This document shows positions 33,633 through 40,455 of a DNA stretch of 40,455 nucleotides, piece by piece. The notes under the pieces are model-generated. The model was not told the origin of the DNA. It worked only from the letters and a program-made list of their open reading frames with translations, and ran no database searches. How positions within the stretch are numbered: position 1 is the stretch's first letter; the number at the start of each line of letters is the position of its first letter. The position numbers were made by a program, and so were the translations under genes. This DNA comes from Candidatus Poribacteria bacterium. Its GTDB lineage: Bacteria; Poribacteria; WGA-4E; WGA-3G. The DNA is taken from the NCBI GenBank assembly GCA_003635315.1, contig PYJD01000006.1:1-40455 (forward strand), written 5' to 3'.

Positions 33633-35528
33633 ATGAGTAAAATAAAAATTCTATCATCAGATGTTGCGAATAAAATCGCTGCAGGCGAGGTAGTAGAACG
33701 TCCTGCTTCTGTAGTAAAAGAACTTATTGAGAATGCAATTGACGCGGAGAGTACAAGTATTCGAGTGGAAATTCGTGCGGGTGGTAAAGCACTCATCCGT
33801 GTTTCAGATAATGGAATCGGTATGGAACGTGAGGATGCTTTACTTGCTATAGAACGACATGCCACAAGTAAGGTGAGTCAAATTGAAGATCTTGAGAATA
33901 TTCATACCTTTGGATTTCGAGGTGAAGCATTAGCAAGTATCGCGTCAGTTTCAGAATTTGAGCTTCTCACCCGTACCCCTGATGCAATTCAAGGCACACA
34001 GATAAATGTTGATGGTGGCGTATTTCGATCTGTAGAAGAGAGTGGTTGTTCACCCGGGACACATATTTCGATTAGCAATCTTTTCCATAATGTTCCAGCG
34101 CGTCTTAAGTTTCTTAAGACAGATACCACAGAGATAAACCATATCACCAATCATGTTACATGGGCAGCATTAGCACATACGAGTATTCATTTTTCTCTTA
34201 CACATAATACCAAGGTGATTTTAGATGTTCGTGCCTGTGATTCCTATTTGGAACGAACAAGATTATTATATGGTAAAGATTTTGCTGATAATGTAATAGA
34301 ATTCTCAGAGGAATTACATGATTTCAAAGTATCAGGATTGTTAGGCAAACCAGAATTTACGAAGGCAAATCGTGAATATCAACTCTTTTTCATGAATCAA
34401 CGTCCGATACGGAGTCAAATGCTGGGAGCGGCAATAAGGGAGGGAGTAAGTGCGACAGTCCAAAAGGATCGGCATGCAGTTGCCATTCTATTTATGACCC
34501 TTGAACCTGAGACTGTTGATGTGAATGTCCATCCTGCCAAGACAGAAGTACGGTTCAGAAACGAGAGGACGATCTTTAGTGGAATAGTTAAGGTGTTACG
34601 TAGTGTTATCAATCAAGAGAAATTCATACCAAAAATAGACACATCAACTGAGACAATTAATAGAGATACATCTGAAGAGGTACAAACAGATCCATCAGCT
34701 GAAATTACCCCATCAACTCAGTCCCAATTCAAACCTACGACTTCACCTGAGAATAGAACTAACCCTATTGACACATCTGAACCGATAGTTGACTCACCCC
34801 AAAAAGTAGAACCTATTCCTGTAGATACAAAATCACAAATAGAAGAAACTGAACCTACAAGTACTGAACCCACAAGTAAGGTTTCTGGAACTACAGTTGT
34901 TCACCCACAACAATCTATACCAGATGGAGTGAAGCTAAAATTACTTGATTTTGATAATGTTGAACTTAAGACCAATCTATTTAAGACGTATATTGTAGCT
35001 GAAGGAGAAGATAGAATTTTCTTTATTGATCAACACGTTGCTGCTGAGCGTGTCCTCTATGAAAGATTTGTCAATCAGTTAAAAAGTGATGGCATCCCCG
35101 TACAGGGTTTACTGCTACCTATTACCTTAGAAGTCACTCCGCAACAGATTGGTATACTAAAGACACATGGAGATCTATTCAAGAAAATCGGTTTTGATTT
35201 AGAAGACTTTGGTGGTAATACAATTCTGATTCGAGCAATTCCTTCAACACTTCCAACCCGATCAGCCGGACAGACAGTCACAGATCTACTTGATAAACTC
35301 CCTGAACAACCCCATTCTGATGTGGAAATTCCCAAGGCAATAGATGATGCTCTGATTACATTATCTTGTCGATCAGCAGTAAAGGCTGGTGACACCTTAG
35401 ATACAAAAGAGATGATTAATCTAATTCGAGAGCTATCCTATGCCAAACTTCCGTTCAATTGTCCTCATTCCAGACCTATCATTATAGAAATGAGTCGTGA
35501 TGAATTAGAACGTCGTTTTCATCGTTAA
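33633..35528 (+). CDS. mutL: DNA mismatch repair protein MutL
   Basis: The 631-residue protein is MutL. The GHKL ATPase domain carries VVKELIENAIDAES (Glu and Asn of motif I), DNGIGM and TFGFRGEALASI. MNQRPIRS and DVNVHPAKTEVRF complete the N-terminal half. A Thr/Pro/Glu-rich linker spans ~335-430. The C-terminal dimerisation domain has DQHVAAERVLYE (~466-477), matching the DQHA(x)2E(x)4E endonuclease motif with Ala to Val, plus SCRSAVKAGD and CPHSRP, the other metal-site motifs. It is therefore likely a nicking MutL, as in bacteria without MutH. It recognises MutS-bound mismatches and nicks the new strand. No mutS is in the window. An AT-rich 8-bp hairpin (35524-35544) overlaps the stop codon. 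The WD40 gene follows 37 bases later. Confidence 0.97.
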   Translation: MSKIKILSSDVANKIAAGEVVERPASVVKELIENAIDAESTSIRVEIRAGGKALIRVSDNGIGMEREDALLAIERHATSKVSQIEDLENIHTFGFRGEALASIASVSEFELLTRTPDAIQGTQINVDGGVFRSVEESGCSPGTHISISNLFHNVPARLKFLKTDTTEINHITNHVTWAALAHTSIHFSLTHNTKVILDVRACDSYLERTRLLYGKDFADNVIEFSEELHDFKVSGLLGKPEFTKANREYQLFFMNQRPIRSQMLGAAIREGVSATVQKDRHAVAILFMTLEPETVDVNVHPAKTEVRFRNERTIFSGIVKVLRSVINQEKFIPKIDTSTETINRDTSEEVQTDPSAEITPSTQSQFKPTTSPENRTNPIDTSEPIVDSPQKVEPIPVDTKSQIEETEPTSTEPTSKVSGTTVVHPQQSIPDGVKLKLLDFDNVELKTNLFKTYIVAEGEDRIFFIDQHVAAERVLYERFVNQLKSDGIPVQGLLLPITLEVTPQQIGILKTHGDLFKKIGFDLEDFGGNTILIRAIPSTLPTRSAGQTVTDLLDKLPEQPHSDVEIPKAIDDALITLSCRSAVKAGDTLDTKEMINLIRELSYAKLPFNCPHSRPIIIEMSRDELERRFHR

Positions 35529-35565
35529 TTTTTTGGAAATTAACTCCTGACAGGAGGTTATTTCT

Positions 35566-37479
35566 ATGAGAGTCTGGTATTTATTTCTTGGATTAATTCT
35601 GATTATCACATCATCCAACCTTAATCTATCTGCCGAAGATGACATATCCACTGATAGACCGTCTCATCGAATTACGCAACTTGGAGATGGTGTAATTACA
35701 GGGAATATAGCCTTCTCGGCAGACGGCACTAAATTCGCGGTACCGACTTCTATAGGCGTACGTATCTATGATGTAAAATCTGATAAGACATTAGCATTTA
35801 TACAACTCATCAGAATGATAGGTTATTTATCGGATATAGTATTTTCTCCAGATGGGAACACAATCGCTACTAATCAAGGTGAATTGTGGGATGTTCATAC
35901 GGGTAAATTTAATTTTCAACTAAAAGGACACTCACATAGTGTTTCTTCCGTTGACTTTTCCCCTGATGGAAAAACCATTACTTCAGGAAGTTATGATAAT
36001 ACACTTATAATATGGGATTCCGATACAGGACAATTAATTCAACAGCTCAAAGGACACACGGATGCTGTAACTTCAGTAAAATACTCCCCAGATGGTAAAA
36101 CACTTGTTTCAACAGGCGAAGATCGCAACATACGACTATGGGATTTTGAAACTGGCGGAGAATTAGGATTGCTCCCAAACAGTACATATAAGTCAATACA
36201 CTTTTCTCCTGATGGTAATACTATCGCAACAAATAATTGGGGTTCAGTAGAATTATGGGATATACATAAAGAGATTAAGATACGTACTTATAATATTGAA
36301 AACCTAAATGTGCTATCACTATCGTATTCACCTGATGGCAATATTATAGCAATAGGCAACAGTGATTATACAGTTAATTTGTTGAATACTCATACAGGAG
36401 AGATACAGACAACATTTGGTAATGAAAATGTAGAAATGGCGACATCAGGTGGTTATGGGAACGATTGGTTTGTTCCAGATGATGGTGGTGGTAAACAGCA
36501 AGTATTCAGTGTAGGTTATTCACCAGATGGATCTATAATTGCGACAGCAAGTTCAGAAAATACCATACAGTTGTGGGATGCACACACCCATGATCTTCTA
36601 ACTACCCATACTCTTAGTGGACATATAGATTACGTATCTTCTGTTATGTATTCACCAGATGGGAAAACCATTGTCTCAGGAAGTGTAGACAATTCTGTGC
36701 GATTGTGGGATGTTAACACACACCAAGAAATAATGGTTTTGAAGGAGCATACTGATCTTGTATCGTCAGTAGCGTATTCTCCGGATGGTAATAGAATTGC
36801 CAGTGGGAGTTCAGATGGGATAGTACTTTTGTGGGATGTACAAACAGGTGAAAGCGTAGGAATGTTGGACGATCATAAGAGTTACGTAACCTCTTTGGCA
36901 TATTCCCCTGATGGAAAACTCATAGTGACGGGGTGTGGAGATGGTAGCGTTAGGATCTGGGATTCAAACACATATCGTCTGATTGGAATACTCAAAGGAC
37001 ATTATGGAGGTGTTAATTGTGTGGCATTTTCTCCTGATGGTAAAACAATCGCGAGTGGTAGTTGGGATAGTACAGTACGTTTATGGAGTGTAGACGTTAA
37101 GGAGCATATCATAACGTTGAGTGGACACACTCACTGTATTATTGCAGTTACGTATTCATCAGATGGAAGGTTGATAGCCACAGGTGGCGTTGACGGAAGT
37201 GTTCGGTTGTGGAATAGTAAGACCGGACGTTTCGTCAAGACATATGAAGAGAGATATATGGGGGATATCTATTCAATTCAATTTTCTTTGAATGACTCTA
37301 CAATTCTTGTTGGAACATGGGGGTTGACATATATATGGAACATCAGTACAGGAGAGAAAATTGACCAACTCAACGGAGGGGCATTCTTGGCTTTATCTCC
37401 GGATGGTAGGACGCTTGGGATGGGAAGTTTCGATAGTAGTATATCTCTGTGGGAGTTAGGTTATACCAATTCTAAATGA
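35566..37479 (+). CDS. Exported WD40-repeat protein, 14 repeats
   Basis: The 637-residue product has a signal peptide (VWYLFLGLILIITSSNLNLS). I count about 14 WD40 repeats marked by FSPDG/YSPDG and LWD or IWD ends, enough for two seven-bladed propellers. There is no other domain, so it is probably a periplasmic or surface scaffold. The N-terminus, ITQLGDGVITGNIAFSADGT, is closely parallel to that of the next gene, so the two are paralogues. AGGAGG lies eight bases before the ATG. The last codons (Thr-Asn-Ser-Lys-stop) come from the modular repeat element at 37463, which begins inside the coding region and supplies the stop. The original C-terminus may therefore have been lost. Confidence 0.88.
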   Translation: MRVWYLFLGLILIITSSNLNLSAEDDISTDRPSHRITQLGDGVITGNIAFSADGTKFAVPTSIGVRIYDVKSDKTLAFIQLIRMIGYLSDIVFSPDGNTIATNQGELWDVHTGKFNFQLKGHSHSVSSVDFSPDGKTITSGSYDNTLIIWDSDTGQLIQQLKGHTDAVTSVKYSPDGKTLVSTGEDRNIRLWDFETGGELGLLPNSTYKSIHFSPDGNTIATNNWGSVELWDIHKEIKIRTYNIENLNVLSLSYSPDGNIIAIGNSDYTVNLLNTHTGEIQTTFGNENVEMATSGGYGNDWFVPDDGGGKQQVFSVGYSPDGSIIATASSENTIQLWDAHTHDLLTTHTLSGHIDYVSSVMYSPDGKTIVSGSVDNSVRLWDVNTHQEIMVLKEHTDLVSSVAYSPDGNRIASGSSDGIVLLWDVQTGESVGMLDDHKSYVTSLAYSPDGKLIVTGCGDGSVRIWDSNTYRLIGILKGHYGGVNCVAFSPDGKTIASGSWDSTVRLWSVDVKEHIITLSGHTHCIIAVTYSSDGRLIATGGVDGSVRLWNSKTGRFVKTYEERYMGDIYSIQFSLNDSTILVGTWGLTYIWNISTGEKIDQLNGGAFLALSPDGRTLGMGSFDSSISLWELGYTNSK

Positions 37480-37814
37480 ATAGGTGTCATAAATAAGCAT
37501 GTTATATTATATTCGGAGCGGTTCCAAACCGCTCCATAGGCGTCAATTTAGTGAATACATGTCCTCGTAGGGAATCAACGCAGCATGCGCGTATGGCATG
37601 CTGCGGGTCGAATCGTAGGTGAAATCAAACATTTCCAGTATATCAAAGCGTCTCATGTCGGGTTTCGTTCCTCTACCCGACCTACAAGAGGGTAGAAATC
37701 AATCAAATTTGATTAGAAACTCCTTAAATTGATGCCTACGGAGCGGTTCCAAACCGCTCCTACCGGGTTGGGAGAATCGTGTTGATATGTCATAATAATT
37801 CTTAGAAATGGTAT
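37463..37814. mobile_element. Modular intergenic element overlapping the WD40 gene end (352 bp)
   Basis: It starts ATACCAATTCTAAATGAATA then GGTGTCATAAAT and ends GTGTTGATATG, TCATAATAATTCTTA, GAAATGGTAT. The ends are inverted (ATACCAATTCTAA against TTAGAAATGGTAT). It contains two copies of the GGAGCGG/CCGCTCC hairpin, between which sit an ATGTCCTCGTAG module, a 9-bp stem GCAGCATGC/GCATGCTGC around GCGTATG (37580-37604), the AACATTTCCAG piece, and a GTCGGGT/ACCCGAC stem. Its first 17 bases are coding. Confidence 0.75.
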
Positions 37815-37900
37815 TATAATCTCATTACCGACTGTTAGGAATGAAACAGGGAAGACACAAACGGAAAGTTTGTGCTACAAAAAAGAGAGTTTATCAATTA
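37804..37900. mobile_element. MITE-like element, copy C, fused to the modular element
   Basis: The interior (CTCATTACCGACTGTTAGGA, GACACAAACGGAAAGTTTGTG, CTACAAAAAAGAGAG) and the right end AGAAATGGTAT match copies A and B. The left end reads AGAAATGGTAT in direct rather than inverted orientation, because it is shared with the right end of the modular element. It ends 26 bases before the start codon of the second WD40 gene. Confidence 0.6.
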
Positions 37901-37926
37901 GAAATGGTATTACATTTGGAAATATT

Positions 37927-39819
37927 ATGAGAATATTTCGTATGCTACTAATATTCTTCGTCTTATCTTGCATTTTGCAGTTAAGTGCCGCAAGAGCAGA
38001 TTACACCACAATGAGATTGCCGAAAGGGGCAGTTAAACGTCTTGGGAAAGGTGTAATTACTGGAAACGTAGCTTTTTCTCCTAATGGTTCACATCTTGCT
38101 GTTGGTAGTTCCATCGGTATATGGATTTACGAAATCCGTGAGGATATAGTAGAAGAAATTGATCTTCTTACTGGACATACTGATAGTGTATATACGATAG
38201 CCTATTCTAAGGATGGTAGAATACTTGCGTCAGGAAGTTGGGATAATACGATTCGACTGTGGGATGGACAGACAGGTCTACACATTGACACACTAAATGG
38301 ACATAAAGACAAAGTCAATTGTGTTTTGTTTTCTGAAGATGGAAAAACCCTTGCGAGTGGAAGTATAGATAAGACCGTTAAACTTTGGGACATTGAGACA
38401 GGAAGAAACCTTTTGACAACTGTAGACCATACAGACAATATCACCTCAGTTGTTTTGAATAATAAGATCCTTGCCAGTAGTAGTTTGGATAAAACAGTCC
38501 GTATGATAGATGTTCAATCAGGAATTCCAATAAGAACATTTAAAAAGCATGAAGTAGGGGTTTCCGGAATTTCTATTTCTCCAGACGGAAACACACTTGC
38601 AATTTCAGGAATCAATGGGTTTATACATCTGTGGGATTTAGAGAAAAGTAATTCTTTGATTGCTCTCCCAGGACATACCAGTGGTGTTATCTCTATGATG
38701 TATTCCGAAGAAGGAAATAGAATCGTAAGTATGGATAGGAACAATGTGGTACGTTTTTGGAATGGTAAGACAGGACAACATCAGTCTTCATTTAAAATAG
38801 ACACCGCAATTGGTAAATTTAAGTCGCCAGTATCAGGTCACTCTGCACCTGTTCGTTCTTCAATGACGATTTCTCCAGATGGGAACACAATCGCAAGTGT
38901 AACTTTGGACAATATAGTTCGATTATGGAATACAGATACAAAAGAAGTAATTCACCAAATCACTGGACATACAGATATAGTCAACGAAATAGTCTATTCT
39001 AAGGTTGAAAATATCCTTGTATCTGGTTATGAAGATGGCACTATGGTTTTGTGGGATATTGAAGCAGAAACCGTTAAGACATACTATGGTCATACAAGTT
39101 CTGTGGATTCAGTAGATCTATCAGCAGATGGGAATATGATTGCAACTGGAAGTAATGATTTAACTATACGATTGTGGGATACCCAAACTGAAGAGGAAAT
39201 CACCACATATAAGGCACATCAAATAAATGTGTATTCAGTAGTTTTTTCTCCTAATGCGAAGAAAGTCGTATCTGGTAGTTACGACAAAACGGTTCGACTG
39301 TGGGATATTGATACAAAACGGCAACTTGCTATTTTTAATGGACAAACACAACCCGTTGTATCAGTAGCATTTTCCCCAGATGGTTCGACAGTTGCGAGTG
39401 CAAGTTTTGACAATACAATACGTCTATTGGATTCAGACACTCTAACAGAAAAAGCACTACTTAGAGGACATAAAGGGATTGTAACCTGTGTGAAGTTTTC
39501 ACCAGATAATTCAATAATAGCTTCAGGTGCTTCAGATTCTACAGTTCGTTTATGGGATACCCAAACCTATGAACATAAAACAACACTCATCGGACACACA
39601 TCAACAGTGACTACACTTGACTATTCTCCTGATGGTAATCTAATAGTTACGGGGAGTTGGGATAAGTCAATTCGTTTTTGGCATGCTGCATCTGGTGACC
39701 ATCTCACAACATTTACGGGACATAACATAGGTATAACCTCAGTAGCGTTTTCTTCAGATGGGAAAACTATTGCGAGTGGTAGTTATGATGGTACGATACT
39801 ACTTTGGAAGATACGTTAG
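37927..39819 (+). CDS. Exported WD40-repeat protein, 14 repeats (paralogue)
   Basis: The product has 630 residues. A signal peptide (IFRMLLIFFVLSCILQLSAARA) precedes about 14 WD40 repeats, again two propellers' worth. The N-terminal GKGVITGNVAFSPNGSHLAV parallels ITGNIAFSADG of the preceding gene. Several repeats are nearly perfect (IIASGASDSTVRLWDTQ, VSGSYDKTVRLWDID), while a few have lost the SPDG turn (VVLNNKILASSS; YSKVENILVSG). No extra domain is present. ATG 37927 is chosen because the signal peptide starts there and GGAA lies upstream. The open frame extends upstream to a TTG inside MITE-like copy C, which is not credible. It is probably expressed from its own promoter, since the repeat elements separate it from the first WD40 gene. 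Confidence 0.88.
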   Translation: MRIFRMLLIFFVLSCILQLSAARADYTTMRLPKGAVKRLGKGVITGNVAFSPNGSHLAVGSSIGIWIYEIREDIVEEIDLLTGHTDSVYTIAYSKDGRILASGSWDNTIRLWDGQTGLHIDTLNGHKDKVNCVLFSEDGKTLASGSIDKTVKLWDIETGRNLLTTVDHTDNITSVVLNNKILASSSLDKTVRMIDVQSGIPIRTFKKHEVGVSGISISPDGNTLAISGINGFIHLWDLEKSNSLIALPGHTSGVISMMYSEEGNRIVSMDRNNVVRFWNGKTGQHQSSFKIDTAIGKFKSPVSGHSAPVRSSMTISPDGNTIASVTLDNIVRLWNTDTKEVIHQITGHTDIVNEIVYSKVENILVSGYEDGTMVLWDIEAETVKTYYGHTSSVDSVDLSADGNMIATGSNDLTIRLWDTQTEEEITTYKAHQINVYSVVFSPNAKKVVSGSYDKTVRLWDIDTKRQLAIFNGQTQPVVSVAFSPDGSTVASASFDNTIRLLDSDTLTEKALLRGHKGIVTCVKFSPDNSIIASGASDSTVRLWDTQTYEHKTTLIGHTSTVTTLDYSPDGNLIVTGSWDKSIRFWHAASGDHLTTFTGHNIGITSVAFSSDGKTIASGSYDGTILLWKIR

Positions 39820-40001
39820 TTTATCTGTCCATCTCCTTCTGTATTTATTACTATAGTTTGGACAGTTTTTGCTTGTCAGGACTTTCAACAGCCAAAAAAA
39901 TTGTCATGTAAACACTTTTTTTATCTTATTTTCTGTTAGAAATCACAGCATTTTGGACTATTTTTTGAATAAAATCTTGAAAATACATCATTTTGCATAG
40001 G

Positions 40002-40455
40002 TCAAGTCGTATCTTCCACTATTTTTAGATTTTTTGTTGAGTTTTGTTTTGGATCTTTACTCGTAGATAAATAGTGTTGCTCAATACAGTGTTGTAAATA
40101 AGCAACCATCAACCCGCGTGTTAGATATTCCGGTTTATACCAATGGATACGGAGCGTTTGCAGCACTGCCTCTACATCAGGAACTTCATTCTCCATTTCC
40201 GACGATTTGTCTGATGGTGTATCCATCGTGTTTACCCAACAGAGTTGTGTCAGACTTGCTGCAACAAAACTGAGTTGCACGTGTCGGTTCAAACTTTCAC
40301 GATTTTGGAGTTGATATGTATCAAACCCAAAGTTCAGTTTGACATCCCGGAACGCCGTTTCAATCTGCCATCTATTTATATAGTGTGTGATGGCATCGGC
40401 TACAGGGAGCTCTAAATCAGATGTGAACAGGCAAAAATACTTATACTTTTTAGAT
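40002..40455 (-). CDS. IS4-family transposase, C-terminal part (cut by window edge)
   Basis: The reverse strand is open from the window edge to the stop at 40002-40004, giving the last ~150 residues of a DDE transposase. Residues read YINRWQIETAFRDVKLNFGF, which is the Y-(2)-R-(3)-E-(6)-K signature of IS4-family enzymes, with the third catalytic acid. DTYQLQNRESLNRHVQLSFV follows, then a long tail ending STKNLKIVEDTT. A start at the internal TTG (40292) would miss this motif and is not real. About 180 bases follow the stop before the WD40 gene ends, and these should include the insertion-sequence end; no terminal repeat can be defined from one side. The N-terminal part is outside the window. 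Confidence 0.85.
   Translation of the reverse strand, partial: SKKYKYFCLFTSDLELPVADAITHYINRWQIETAFRDVKLNFGFDTYQLQNRESLNRHVQLSFVAASLTQLCWVNTMDTPSDKSSEMENEVPDVEAVLQTLRIHWYKPEYLTRGLMVAYLQHCIEQHYLSTSKDPKQNSTKNLKIVEDTT

Noticed and set aside
35524..35544. Terminator after mutL
   Set aside because: An 8-bp AT-only-rich stem overlapping the stop codon, without a T-run, is too weak to call a terminator.
37870..37926. Upstream TTG start of the second WD40 gene
   Set aside because: It lies inside the MITE-like element and would place charged residues before the signal peptide; ATG 37927 fits better.

Overview
The window is AT-rich bacterial DNA with Shine-Dalgarno-led genes. The gene set suggests an uncultivated bacterium of the Candidatus Poribacteria type: phytanoyl-CoA dioxygenase-like enzymes, TIM-barrel sugar-phosphate isomerases, a DUF4838-type protein, an Uma2 nuclease, secreted WD40 proteins, a nucleoside-symporter-like MFS protein, a Ro60 protein, and many hairpin repeats between genes. 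That assignment is an inference from the gene repertoire. No 16S rRNA, ribosomal protein gene or complete tRNA is present to confirm it.

Layout. 1-398 and 40002-40455 are two transposase genes cut by the window edges (ISAs1-like and IS4-like). 538-7257 is a signalling and envelope block: a cyclic-nucleotide-binding PP2C phosphatase with a consensus promoter, a secreted unknown protein, an O-antigen-ligase-like protein overlapping a deoxyhypusine-synthase-like gene, then a leftward set with a CYTH protein and a degenerate receiver. 7619-11711 is a probable catabolic operon (isochorismatase-like hydrolase, NupG-like transporter, DUF4838 protein). 11807-17504 holds an Uma2 nuclease, a large double-VWA membrane protein, and a 3-hydroxyisobutyrate-dehydrogenase-like plus sugar-isomerase pair behind a promoter with a palindrome. 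17586-19730 are two paralogous exported proteins built from one repeated domain. 20250-20969 is a decayed IS630-type transposase. 21008-29368 mixes an aldo/keto reductase, an RmlB-like dehydratase, two PhyH proteins, an ASRT-domain protein and an isomerase with repeat-filled gaps. 29574-31555 is the Ro60 locus. 31866-39819 holds an unknown membrane-anchored protein, MutL and two 14-repeat WD40 proteins.

The most notable locus is 29574-31555. A leftward TROVE/VWA (Ro60) gene is preceded by a perfect TTGACA-N18-TATAAT promoter and, between promoter and gene, a roughly 125-nt RNA. That RNA contains a full tRNA-like module in permuted order: T-arm, capped acceptor-like stem, D-arm, all closed by an outer stem made by the RNA ends. 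This is the architecture of a bacterial Y RNA of the YrlA (tRNA-mimic) class. Ro60 and Y RNA are known partners that steer RNA decay or repair, so this looks like a self-contained Ro ribonucleoprotein locus.

The second theme is the intergenic repeats. Dispersed hairpins keep base pairing although their arm sequences differ between copies. They occur inside modular elements with constant ends beginning ATACC, next to smaller MITE-like elements with ATACCATTTCT ends. In two places a repeat supplies the stop codon of the adjacent gene. Tandem arrays with periods of 58, 34 and 49 bp are built of the same material.
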